A stretch of DNA of 64,000 bases from Prorocentrum cordatum. Lineage: Eukaryota; Sar; Dinophyceae; Prorocentrales; Prorocentraceae. The stretch lies in the NCBI GenBank assembly GCA_963575745.1, contig CAUYUJ010007446.1, positions 353,501 to 417,500 on the forward strand, read 5' to 3'. Positions 10,517-20,100 of this stretch are shown here, piece after piece. Below the pieces are notes generated by a model. The model saw only the letters and a program-made list of their open reading frames with translations. It was not told the DNA's origin and made no database searches. Positions within the stretch are counted from its first letter, which is position 1. The number at the start of each line of letters is the position of its first letter. Position numbers and translations under genes: made by a program.

Positions 10517-10713
10517 GAGCTCGACTCACGAAACCAAAGTTTGGGATGTCCGAGCGGTTTTCTTGGGTCTGCGCATAGCCCCCCTCCCTTGCATGCCAGG
10601 GGTTGCCCTGGAAACCCACCTGGGGGGGAAGGCGGCGGGCCAGCGCCGACCCGAGACATCTGCGCGGACCTCCGAATTGTCTGGCTTCTATGTGTCCAGC
10701 TGCCCCTCCCCAG
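10517..10713 (+). mobile_element. inverted-repeat family A, copy 4, forming a whole intron
   Basis: This 197-bp segment starts GAGCTCGAC, holds the family A arms (TGTCCGAGCGGTTTTCTTGG and CGCGCGGACCTCCGAA) and ends in a pyrimidine-rich CCCTCCCCAG acceptor. Removing it joins two open frames in phase 0. GAG is present at both edges, so the donor reads as GA in a GA-AG intron. This is the clearest evidence in the window that family A elements act as introns. Confidence 0.75.
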
Positions 10714-10766
10714 GAGTTCTACCTGCTCTCGCGCCCGTCCGAGGTCGAGGGCTTCTGGCGGAGCTC
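10714..10766 (+). CDS. exon of unrecognised gene, continues 10295-10516
   Basis: It reads EFYLLSRPSEVEGFWRSS in the frame that follows the intron acceptor at 10713. A possible GT donor is at 10767. The end is uncertain. Confidence 0.5.
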
Positions 10767-11094
10767 GTGGGCGAAAAACACATCCGTATCCGAGGCCTCG
10801 CGGGCTGGGCCCCTGGGCCGCGACCCCGGGGATACGGAGCGTTTTTTCGTGGACGCCTCGCGCGAAACGCATCCCCGCGACCACGCATCTGCGGCATCGC
10901 GCCCCAGAATCCAGACCGCGAGGACGCGGATACGGATAGTTGTGTTCGCAGCTCGTGAGGAGCTTGCCCGCGCTCGAGCTGCCCGCGCTCGATCAGGACG
11001 GACAGCTACATACAAAGCAGAAATGAACGCTGCTGTCCATGAAAATATGGGGAACTATTTGTGTCTGCCTGGACTCAGACATCCGACGTCATCA
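10767..11094. other. no gene recognised
   Basis: GC-rich with short inverted stretches. No exon can be defended. Confidence 0.35.
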
Positions 11095-11890
11095 TTTCGT
11101 CATGACGTCAATCCACAGAGGTCTCGACCCATTCCCTGGGACCAGTTTTTCATCCTGAGTTGTCTTTTGACGGTCCCGAGACCTGGCGAGGGATCCGAGA
11201 GGCCGAAAAAAGCGAAAGACACTACTTTTTTGTTCTTCTTCATGATTCGAGGGGGCCTGGGGGCTCCTTGACTCCCCATGAGGGCGCCGCGGCCGCCCGC
11301 TGCCCGCCGAGTGCCCCGGGCGCCGCACAGCGGGCGCCCGCCAGCGCGCACGCCGCGCCCGCGCCAGCCACGACCGCCGCGGCGCCGGCGGCGCCGGCCG
11401 CGGCGAGCCTGCAGCGGCAGCCGGCCGCCGCCGCGGTGCTGGAGCCCGCGGCTGCCGCCGCGGCGCCGTGCGGTCCAACAGGGGCGTCCAAGCGTCGTCG
11501 TCGTCGTCGTCTTCGGTTCAACAGGGCGGTGACGACCATTGGCCCAGACCCGAGTCATGAAAGAGCACGGCGCCAGGTTTTTCGTTGTCTTCGGCCTCTG
11601 GGGGGCCTCACCAGGCCCCGGGACAGTCAAAGAAGCAATTCAGGATGAAAAGCCGGTCCCGGGACATGGTCATGGACATGACATTTGCCCAGGTTTCGTG
11701 GCCCCTCCTCTTGTTGTTTCAACGCGTTCCCTGGCCCCCCCCCTGGTTCCAGAGCCACTGCGCCATGATGTTTTCACAGCGTTGACCCCCAGAGGTCTCG
11801 ACCCATCCCTGGGACCAGTTCTCGATCCCGATGAGTGGCCCGAGGCCGTGCAAGGGCCCCAAGAGGCCGAAAGTAGCGAAACACCTCCCG
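11095..11890. repeat. dispersed GAGGTCTCGACCC family, three copies in both orientations
   Basis: Copies lie at about 11095-11225, 11560-11670 (opposite orientation) and 11785-11890. Shared blocks are GAGGTCTCGACCCATTCCCT, GGGACCAGTT and AGAGGCCGAAA. The segment 11278-11500 between them is an Ala/Pro-coding GCC-rich stretch with no recognisable gene. Confidence 0.65.
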
Positions 11891-12428
11891 TCGTGTTTAT
11901 TTGTCAGGGCTCGAGGGGGTCTTGGGTGGGCGCACATGCCTCGGGCTATGGGCCGGTCGCGAAGCTCCGTCTTGGGTGGGCAAGGCGTGTGTCCATGTGT
12001 CGCCGCGCCGTTTGTTCCGACGCGTGGCCTTGCGTCTTGGGGAGGGTGCCGCGGCCACCAGGGCACACTCCGCCTTGGGCGCGGCGGGTGTGCCGTGGGT
12101 TTGCCGCGGTGCTGGCTTCGTCTACTTGGGACGCGGGGTGCAGTGCTTACCGTGGGTTCGCCGTGGTGTCGGCGTCGTCCGCTTGGACGCGCTGGGAACA
12201 AACGGCGCGACGACATCCGCTGCAGCTTGGAGTTTCGGGCTCCCTTCCCCCGTAACCCGAGGCGCACTGGATATTGAGAAAGAGCTGGCCCCTGGAGCCC
12301 TGGAGGCTCGATTCTCATCCATGTCCAGTGCGTCGCGGTCCTGTGGCGCCCCCTCCGAGAAAGTCCAAGACGCGCTGGAGATGGCCCCTCACCTTGCCCC
12401 CCTCCTGGGCGCGCTCCTGGACGCCTCA
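11891..12428. other. no gene recognised
   Basis: Open frames occur on both strands without a domain. CGTGGGTTTGCCGCGGT and CGTGGGTTCGCCGTGGT near 12091 and 12151 are a weak direct repeat. Confidence 0.35.
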
Positions 12429-12951
12429 GAGGCACGGGGCCAGCGGCCGAGGCGAGGCCTCCAGAGCCCGCGGCGGCGGCCGCCGCGGCGCCGCGCGGCG
12501 CTCCTCTGGGCCTCCCAGGTGGGGTCGGAGCCGCTGGGGTCGGAGGATCGCGGCCCAGACATGCGGCGTCCCGGAAAGGTCCGGGCGGAGGTTTTCCTCA
12601 GCATTCGCTGTCTGGGGGCCCCGTGGCCGTCCAAAAAGGGCTCGGGAAGCAAGACCAGCCCGGAGGAAGAGGTCGGGACGTCCAGAGAACCCGTATTCCA
12701 AAAGTCTGGGCATCGCATGTCTGGGGCCGCATGCCCGATGCATCGGCGATGCATCGGCGATGCGGCTCGATGCGGAGCTCGATCTCCCCGCGCTGACGTC
12801 GCTGATGCATCGCTGGCGTCGCCGACGCATCGCCGATGTATCGGTGATGCATCGACGATGCGGTGCGATCCTCCGACCCGATCTGCGCCTGCCCCACCTG
12901 GGAGGCCTCGAGGCACGGGGCCAGCGGCCGAGGCGAGACCTCCGGAGCCAG
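12429..12951. mobile_element. inverted-repeat insertion between 41-bp direct repeats
   Basis: The direct repeats start at 12429 and 12910 (GAGGCACGGGGCCAGCGGCC …, one or two mismatches shown). Just inside them CCTCCCAGGTGGGGTCGG (about 12508) pairs with CCCCACCTGGGAGG (about 12892-12905). GGGTCGGAGGATCGC (about 12537) pairs with GCGATCCTCCGACCC (about 12866). The centre holds ATCGGCGATGCATC units of the other dispersed family. Confidence 0.7.
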
Positions 12952-13824
12952 TGCCGCGCGGCAGCGAGGGCAGGGGCCAGGAGCCCCCAAACCCCGACCA
13001 CCTAGAGCGTTGAAGGAGAACGCCACGGAAGGTTGTCCGCTATGTTCCGCGTCTGGGGGCCCTTAATTACCAGGCCTCGGGACCGTCGAACGACGACTCG
13101 GGATGAGAAAACGGTCCTTGGGAATGGGTCGATACCTCTAGGGGTTGACGTTCTGGTGAGATTATGACGTCGGGGATCTGCGGTGACCACACCGGACCTT
13201 TTCGTCGGTTCCAGGGGCTTGTCCTGCCTCCAGATGCGTTCCAGCCGCTGCGCCTCGCCGGGAGCGTTCCGGTGGTGCCCGGATCGTCCCGAGTTGCCGC
13301 CAAAGTTCGGAATTACGGCCCACAAACCAAAAGTTCGGAGGAGGGCCGGTGTGGTGAGTCAAGATGGGATTCGGAGTGACCGCACGGTTTCGGGGCTCAG
13401 GCCCAGGCCGATCTCCCAGGACTTCTCGGGAGGTTGGGGCCTCTGGGATCCCAAGACCGCATTGCCCCTCGCAGTTCGGTTAGTAGGTTCTTTGGAATTT
13501 TGAGGTCACCGCACGGTCTGTCACCGTACCGTTCTTGGACCCCCAACTCAGGGGAAGACCAGATCTGGCTCCCACCCCCTTGGTTTCTTGTTCGTTGCCT
13601 TTTTCGGTGCGATCGAACGCCGACATTGCCCACTTGACGCAGAATGTCGGCTGCCCCGCAGCGGCCTCTCTGTTTCCGTATTCTTGCCGGCCGTGCCGAT
13701 GTTTGAGCCTCCCAGGCGGGGGGGGGCCTCGTCGCCACGGTTTGGGTTCGCCTCGGCGCCCTGGTCAGCACTCGTCAGGGGCAACGCCAGGGGGGGAGGC
13801 AGGCTCGGGGGGCGGGGGGGCATG
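12952..13824. other. unassigned; one more GAGGTCTCGACCC-family copy
   Basis: At about 13060-13165 a copy in reverse orientation reads GGATGAGAAAACGGTCC and AATGGGTCGATACCTC. No gene is recognised in the rest. Confidence 0.45.
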
Positions 13825-13960
13825 GACCACCGATCGCTCGTGCATCGCCGGTAGGGGCCTGTTGGCCCACCGCGCCCAGAATCGCGCGGTGTCGCTACCA
13901 GGGGCACATCGCCGAGCGATCAGCGGTGTGTATGCCGATTCCCGATCGATGCTTCCCTGA
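13825..13960. repeat. dispersed ATCGGCGATG-type family, copy
   Basis: CACCGATCGCTCGTGCATCG … CGCGCCCAGAATCG … CGATTCCCGATCGAT; a second shorter copy is at 14405-14500 (GGTCCATCGGCGATGTACCG). Confidence 0.55.
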
Positions 13961-14019
13961 TCACACGTGGCGGCACTCGAGAAGTCCCTGCTGTCGAGAT
14001 TCAAAGGGGGTCGGCATCT

Positions 14020-14115
14020 CTTCCTCGGCGGAAGGGTGGCGGGAGCCGGCGACAGTGGAACGAGGGCGGTTCCGCCGGTTGAAGCTTGCGGCAGTGAAAG
14101 ATGCGCTTCCAGGAT
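14020..14115. repeat. dispersed GGCGGAAG family, copy 2
   Basis: It starts ATCTCTTCCTCGGCGGAAGG, as does the copy at 56424. It is shorter and more diverged than the other copies. Confidence 0.5.
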
Positions 14116-14689
14116 CGACTATATATGTACGTGAGAGTGATCCTTTGCCAGAGTGAACTGTGGTGCGGGCCCAATGGGTTCCCCTGATCGCTGAGCGCGA
14201 AGGTAGCGTCTGCTTGCGCGCTTGGTTTGGGCCCCCTCGCCGCCTCCCTAAAGCCGCGCACCAAAGGTCATTCTTGCCCAGGGTCAGTCTTGCGCGCAGT
14301 TAGCCGGTTCCGAGAGATGACGAGATGTTTGGGTTCACGGTTTCTGGAGCCCGCCAATTGGAGGATGGTTACGCGCACCGTGTAAACAGAAACACGTTTT
14401 CCCTCGACGGGCGCCCAGAATCGTGCGGTCTCGCTGTCAGAGGCTTATCGCAGGTCCATCGGCGATGTACCGCCGATTCCCGATCGATATCGCCCTGATC
14501 ACATTTCAGGATGGTTACGTGCGTACGCCGTATGAGCAGAAACTCGTTTTCCCTCGACTGAATCTGCGGCGCCCACTCCCACCCCGCGAGAGCCGCCCTC
14601 CCGATGGAGCTGGGAGTCGCCTCGCCTCGCCCCGCACCCCCCTGAGCCCGTGCCCCTACGAATGTTGCCCCTGAAAGCGCCCACTCCAG

Positions 14690-14800
14690 ACCGTCCCGAG
14701 TCATGAAGACATCACGACGGGCCTCTGCAGGCCCTTACTAGGCCTCAGGACCGTCAGAAAACGACTCAGGATGAGAAACTGGTCCCGGGGAATGGGTCGA
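14690..14800. repeat. dispersed GAGGTCTCGACCC family, reverse copy
   Basis: It holds GGCCTCAGGACCGTCAGAAA and AATGGGTCGAGACGC, matching the 11-13 kb copies in reverse orientation. Confidence 0.65.
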
Positions 14801-14911
14801 GACGCAGACGTAAAACATGCGTCTCCAAGAGATGGCAAGGTTTTTGGGTTCGGGGAGTTCCAGAAACCCTAACTAGTGGTAGTGGTTGTTCATTGATCTC
14901 CGTGCCCGCAG

Positions 14912-15136
14912 GACCAGGACGGGCAGGAGGCGGAGGGAATGCCATCGAGGCCTGCGCACATCATCCATAGATTCTGTGGCGAGGCCAAGCTCGTCAGCAG
15001 TGACCAGGAGTGGAGGGAGGCCGAGAGGACGCTGAGGGCCGCGATGGACGAGAGGGACATCCTGGTCGTCGGCCTGGACATGGAGTGGATACCGGACCGG
15101 ACAAAGAACGACGACCACCCCGTAGCGCTCATTCAG
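14912..15136 (+). CDS. DEDDy 3'-5' exonuclease, exon A
   Basis: This is the first recognisable exon of a DnaQ-like exonuclease with a single WRN/EXD2-type domain. It opens after a GTGCCCGCAG acceptor at 14911. The first ATG (14939) is a possible start, but upstream exons cannot be excluded because the frame is open back to the acceptor. It carries exonuclease motif I, GLDMEW (15071-15088), with the metal-binding Asp and Glu. It ends ALIQ at a GTGAGC donor in phase 0. Joining to exon B gives VALIQ|VALPEQVLLF, the expected strand after motif I. Enzymes of this family remove nucleotides from DNA or RNA 3' ends; the substrate cannot be told here. Confidence 0.85.
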
Positions 15137-15300
15137 GTGAGCGACGGAAGAACGAGGTCGATTGCGCCGACAATTGCGCGCTAGCTTCCCACGTGAGCGC
15201 CCTCTTCTCCGCACAGTGTGTCACGCTGGCGGACCGCACAAGCCGCGACGTAAGGTCGCCATGTCTTCTCGCGCAAGGCCCGTTTATTTTTGTCGCTCAG
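15137..15300 (+). other. exonuclease intron 1 (GT-AG, 164 bp)
   Basis: GTGAGC donor, TTTTTGTCGCTCAG acceptor. Its sequence from about 15158 (ATTGCGCCGACAATTGCGCG, then GTGAGCGCCCTC and CGCTGGCGGACCGC) is closely related to 16029-16200 inside intron 3 of the same gene. Confidence 0.85.
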
Positions 15301-15638
15301 GTGGCCCTGCCCGAGCAGGTGTTGCTCTTCCGCACAAGGGGTGTGCGGCGGCTGCCGCCTTTCCTGAGCGCGGTGTTCCAGAGCAAGAAAGTCATAAAGA
15401 TCGGAACGTCGTTCGACGCCTGCGACTGCGCCAAGCTCCGGTCGTCGTTTGGCCTGGTGTTGGACAGCTCCGCGGAGGGGAACAGTTTCTTCGACATCAG
15501 CGTGGTCGCGAGGCAGGTGGGCCACACGCACGTGGGCCTCAAGAAGCTCGCCCTCGCGTGCGGCTACAGGATGGAGAAGAGACAGGACATCTCCGTCTCG
15601 AACTGGGAGTTTCCCACACTCTCGCCGGACCAGATCAG
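15301..15638 (+). CDS. DEDDy 3'-5' exonuclease, exon B
   Basis: It begins VALPEQVLLFRTRG and carries motif II around KIGTSFDACDCAKL (15393-15434, second Asp), then SFFDISVVARQVG and LKKLALACGYRMEKRQDIS. It ends …LSPDQIR in phase 2 at a GGTACT donor. This is the central part of the fold and aligns with the family without gaps that I can see. The frame reads on into the intron (YSAAKSEPY…), which explains the long apparent open frame here. Confidence 0.9.
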
Positions 15639-15824
15639 GTACTCGGCGGCGAAATCCGAACCTTACCCTCGCCGATCAGCGACTCGAGCAACTCGATGGA
15701 CGGCGGGGGCAAGGGCCGGAATTCTCCGAACACGTGGCGAAATCCGAACCCTACCCCTGCCTCCCATCAATTCAGGAGAACCGATATGGTTGGATGGGGG
15801 CAGGGTTCGGGTGTCGCCACCTAG
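15639..15824 (+). mobile_element. exonuclease intron 2, inverted-repeat insertion
   Basis: This 186-bp GT-AG intron is bracketed by AGGTACTCGGCGG (left) and AGGTACGCGGCGG (right). Inside, GTGGCGAAATCCGAACCC (about 15733) pairs with GGGTTCGGGTGTCGCCAC (about 15803-15820). The same element type lies at 57850-58120 in the anion transporter gene, also entered through CTCGGCGGCGAA. Confidence 0.85.
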
Positions 15825-15933
15825 GTACGCGGCGGACGACGCGTGGTTTCCGATCCTCGTGGCAGCCCGGCTGCTGGACGCCTGGGTCGCGAAACACGGC
15901 GGGCTCGCCGGGGGGCCGCCAATCCTCGCGCAG
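15825..15933 (+). CDS. DEDDy 3'-5' exonuclease, exon C
   Basis: Joining restores QIRYAADDAWFPILVAARLL. This is motif III with the YxxxD pair that defines the DEDDy class (Tyr at 15826, Asp at 15838). It ends PPILAQ in phase 0 at a GTGATG donor. With exons A and B all four acidic residues and the Tyr are present, so the domain looks catalytically intact. Confidence 0.9.
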
Positions 15934-16308
15934 GTGATGGAGGCCCAGGAGGGAAACAGATGTCCAACTCACCATGGACCGTTGTGTTGGAAAATGCAGA
16001 ACTATCTGAGCGACGAAGGAGCATGTGTTCAATTGCGCCGACATTCGCGTGTAAGCTGCCCGCGTAAGTTGCCCGCGTCAGGTCGCGCGTAAGCGCCCTC
16101 GCTCCCCACGCGGTGTGCCGCGCTGGCGGCCCGCGTAAGCCACCGCGCGAGGTCGCTACGCCATCTCGCGTATAAGACCCGCTTCTTGTTCGTCACGCTG
16201 TTTGAAAATGGAGGGGAAGAGGAACGGATGGGATAAATGGACGGATAGATGGAACATGAGAAGAGTCTGTGTGTCGATGTGTCTGTGTCTCTCTGGGCCC
16301 CTTCGTAG
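15934..16308 (+). other. exonuclease intron 3 (GT-AG, 375 bp)
   Basis: It runs from GTGATGGAGG to a CCCCTTCGTAG acceptor. The part 16029-16200 repeats the sequence of intron 1 (CAATTGCGCCGACATTCGCG, AAGCGCCCTCGCTCC, CGCTGGCGGCCCGCG). Confidence 0.8.
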
Positions 16309-16594
16309 GCCTTGGAGGAGAGCGCGCCGCGGCTGAGGCGGGTGCTCGCGGAGGACGACAGCACCGCGCAGGACCTGGCGGTCGGCGAGGTCATCGAGGG
16401 GCTGAAGAAGATCATTGGCGGCCTGCACCGTGCATCGCTGAGCGAAGTGGCCCGGCTGGCCCGCGCCAGGCTCGACAGTGCCCTGCTGGAGAAGGCGCGG
16501 GTGACCGTCAACAAGCAATTCTTTCGCGACGCCGGGGAGCACTTTACGCTGTCCAACAAGCACGGCGAATTTTTCGTCAGCGTGTGCCCCAGCC
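16309..16594 (+). CDS. DEDDy 3'-5' exonuclease, C-terminal exon D
   Basis: It reads ALEESAPRLRRVLAEDD after the acceptor, then an Ala/Arg-rich helical segment and VTVNKQFFRDAGEHFTLSNK with HGEFFVS. It is in phase 0 with exon C. I recognise no second domain. The end is uncertain: the frame runs into a CAT microsatellite coding poly-His, which is unlikely to be protein, so a donor probably lies near 16580-16600. Further exons may follow. Confidence 0.6.
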
Positions 16595-16624
16595 AACATA
16601 ATCGTCGTCATCACCTTTTTCTTC

Positions 16625-16639
16625 ATCAGCATCACCACC

Positions 16640-16686
<47 letters not shown>

Positions 16687-16690
16687 CATT
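16625..16690. repeat. CAT microsatellite
   Basis: CATCATCAT… run directly before the dispersed repeat at 16690. Confidence 0.9.
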
Positions 16691-16855
16691 TTTGGTCTGT
16701 TCCGCAGGCGATTGGGCTCTGGACTTCTAGCTGGGCATGGACGCTCAACCATCTGAGAAGTGGCCCCGCAGCAGAGCCGCCTGGGTGCAGGCAGAAAGAT
16801 CGAGGTGGCCGAGTTCGGCCACATATTGGTTTTGTCGCAGAAAGATAATCATCTC
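16690..16855. repeat. 165-bp dispersed repeat, copy 1
   Basis: It is almost identical to 21567-21735 (starts TTTTTGGTCTGTTCCGCAGG, ends GTCGCAGAAAGATAA). Only a handful of differences are visible. Both copies abut a CAT/ATC microsatellite, on opposite sides. Confidence 0.9.
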
Positions 16856-16999
16856 AAGGCTGTCGAGTATTCCGATTTGCAGCGGCCGTCTGCTTGTTCA
16901 AGCAGTGTTCGTTCTTCCTTATCTTCCACGTCGTCCTCTACATATTCAATCACCCGCAAGTGTGTCCAGGCCTGACTTGCTGAGTTTCGTGGCGTCGGG

Positions 17000-17160
17000 T
17001 GCCTTCTCTTCGTGGCTGTACCTGTGACGTGCATCCGTGGAGCGCGAATGGGCCTGTGACGCGAACGTGTTGCATTAGTGCACCTTCTCTTCATACGTGT
17101 GCTTGTGACGTGCGCGTTGGGAGCGCGAGTGGGCATTATTGTAGCATTTAGCAGGTGTTT
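17000..17160. repeat. 81-bp tandem repeat, two copies
   Basis: CCTTCTCTTC at 17002 and 17083, each followed by TGTGACGTGC and GGAGCGCGA blocks. Confidence 0.7.
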
Positions 17161-17183
17161 GTTCAGCTTGCTTTTTTATTCCG

Positions 17184-20100
17184 ATGCCTACTTCGGTGAA
17201 GTGGCCGCGTCCTACACTGCGCAGTGGATGGGCCAGTCAAGTCGTTTTTCCAGTCCGAGCACATCTGTCACATCCAGGGGAGTTGTCAGCACCAAGTGTT
17301 TCTGAATGGGTGATCGGACGTATTCTGATGAACGACGTACTTGGCCTATGTGAAGCATTTTTCCACATTTTACAAACGATTGCCCCTGATCACTTACGTG
17401 TTGGTCGATATGGTCGCGCGGGTCATCTCGATCTGGCATTCTTCGCTCAGGGTATGGCTTTCGCTCTCATTCGCACAGCGTTATCATTGCCATCATGTCC
17501 GCGTTGGGCTCGCCGTGTTCTTATGACTACGCCAAGCGAGACAACGTCTCATCTTAGGAATGGTGCGGTCGAATGGTTTCATCACCAGCAACCCAATTTA
17601 CTTCAGTCTGTTGGGTCAGGCGCAGCCGTATATCTGTTGTTCGGGCACAGTGGCCTGTACATTGGCAAAGCCAACGTTGCTCGGGCTAAGGGTCGTCCAG
17701 GTCTTCCAGAGCGATGTGCTGAGCATTACAAAGCATTGCTGGGTTTTCATTCTCGTCGTGATTCTGAGTTGCCTCGATATGTATCGTTGCGAAAGTCACT
17801 CGGTAGCATTGGTTCCTTGCCAGTAGTATGGTGTCCAACAGAGCCCCGGGCTCTGACAGTTGAGCGAGCGCCCATACAGATGTTACGTCCAAATTGTACT
17901 GGTGCAGACGACCGCCTTCTCCAGAATACACAACGCCGTGGCTTCCGAGTTCGGCCAGGTCGGGCCGAGCCCCGCAGCCGACCTTTCCCTCGTTTACGGC
18001 AGCGGATGACATTCTCGGTGTGGACTACCACGATTTTCAGAGATGTCCTTGGTAGGAAGCCATCTAAGCCTTCAACTCATCCGTCAAAAGTTCGTGGCAG
18101 TTTTAAGAAACTGTACCTGTTCCATCTTCGGTGTATTGTATTGTGTACTGGGATGCTCGGCCCACTCAATTTGCTGGATCGTAACCCGCTGTGCCTCAAC
18201 ATGCGATTGGCTTACTGTTCATCAAAGCACGCCAATATCGTCTTTCCGTCTTCGTGGTACTTGTGGCAGAAGGCGGAGTGTACATCCTTGAGTTGGCTGG
18301 TCAAATAAAGTCTCGGGCCGGTGGCTCCCCATTTCAATTCGCAGCGAAAGCTCACCTGAACAAATTGTGTCAGCGGGATGGGTTGCCACCAGTAACAGTC
18401 TCTCCTGTCATCATACCACGTGAACTTGTTCGGCAGCTGCATGTTCTTCGTCGTCTCTTCAAAACTGCGATTGCAGTTCGGTGTGAGCCAGCTCGTCGGT
18501 GGCTAAGTGAGCATCTCAGCGTGCTTCCAGCGAAGTCGGCGATCTGGGCAGATAAGTTCAACGTGAAGTGTATTCGTCGTGGTCTGTGTCATTCGCATTT
18601 TCAGCTGGTTGCTCCAGAGGTTCTCGGTCGTTATGCGATGCCTCCCACGTTAGCTGCGTATTCGGGACCGTGGAAGCTATCTGCGTGGCCGTCACTCCCC
18701 CGTCTCCGTCGCACGGTGCAAAGTGCGCGGCGATCGCGGGCACAACGTCATCGGCTACACCCTCGCGTTCAGCGGCGGATACGAGGAGCGCTGGATGTGG
18801 AGATCCAGGCTCTCCCCGAGCCAGTTCGCCCTGAACCTTGGGCTAAGTTGGAGTCGCAGCTTCAGGATATCATCCGTCTACGAGGGGCGCTCACCTGGGG
18901 CGATCGTGAGGCAACTAAGGCGTGGCTTATTGATCGAGGGGCCGTTAGGCCGTATCTAGTTCAAAAGATGATGGCCGATGCGACGTTGTGGCGGTATCGC
19001 CCTGACCTTCGTCCACGTGATGTTCTTGCTTGGTGCGATGTTCGTGGTCGCATCGGCCTCCCCGAGTTTCTGACGCACCGGCGAGGATTCCTGGGTCAAG
19101 TCCCTTCTCCTCCAACTCTCTTCCCGTTCGTGAAGTCGAAGTGCTTTTCAGATGATGGCGAGTGGAAGTGAAGTCGCCCAACCCACTCATGCATGCGCAG
19201 AATTATTGACATCTCCACGATCCCGTTCGCGAGGTCCTGGAAAGTTATTGGTCGTGCTATTCGTGCTGTTCTGGAAATTTCTGGAGCAGATCGGGAGATC
19301 CTGAAAATCAGCGACGTTGGAAAGGTTCTGCGAGCTGGCTTGCAGGCATTGTGGCAGCACCTGCACCCGACGGGTGCTGCCTGCGATGCGGCTGCCAGAT
19401 GCACGGTCGATTGCAGGTCTCGACGTTCGACGTTGATCAGGCGTTCGAGAGTTGCCGCAGTGAAAATGTTATGCCTGCGCGGTTGTGGTTGGAATCTCGT
19501 ATATGCGCCGTCACAGGTGTTAACGCGATTATGATTGCGAAGGGGCGGCAGTACAAAGCAATGGCTGCCACGCGGTCTCCTGGAGTAGAGCCTGGCGGGC
19601 CCTGTCCCTGGAGGCTTTACGGAGGGCCCTTCTAGCAGGCCTTGCGTGCAGTTTCGTGGCCGTCGGGAACCTGCCTTTTGAGCTTCTGGGATCGTGCACT
19701 GGGGGCTCTATTAGTAGTGCTGCCGAGTCTGTTCGATTTGCGCATGAGGGGTGTCTGATGATGGAGAATGGTGCGAAGTTGGCAGGTCTTGGGTTTCGAT
19801 CGGGTCCTTCTCTCGAGGCCGCTCTGAAATGGCGTAGGTATGTTGACGACGTGATGTCCTGTAGTCTCTGCTATCGCCCAGGGTGCGTGAAAGGGAGCCT
19901 GTATCTGTCGTCTTTCAGACGCCAGGGAGTCCGACTCGGCACTTGCCAGGGTCCTTATCCCCAGTCGGTGAGGTATTTGAATGGGTGAATTTAGAATTTC
20001 ATCTGTATGCGAAGTCGCTAAGCTGGACTCTTAAGAACCAACAAAGGCCGTGGATTCTCGAGGCCTCTTCCGATCATCATAGTGTTCTTCTTCCTTGGTT

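Noticed and set aside
11278-11500. Ala/Pro-rich frames on both strands
   Set aside because: GCC-rich low complexity, open in most frames, no splice or start context.
16600-16848. Continuation of exonuclease exon D through poly-His and the 165-bp repeat
   Set aside because: The repeat is dispersed and occurs at 21567 without the gene, so it is not part of the protein.
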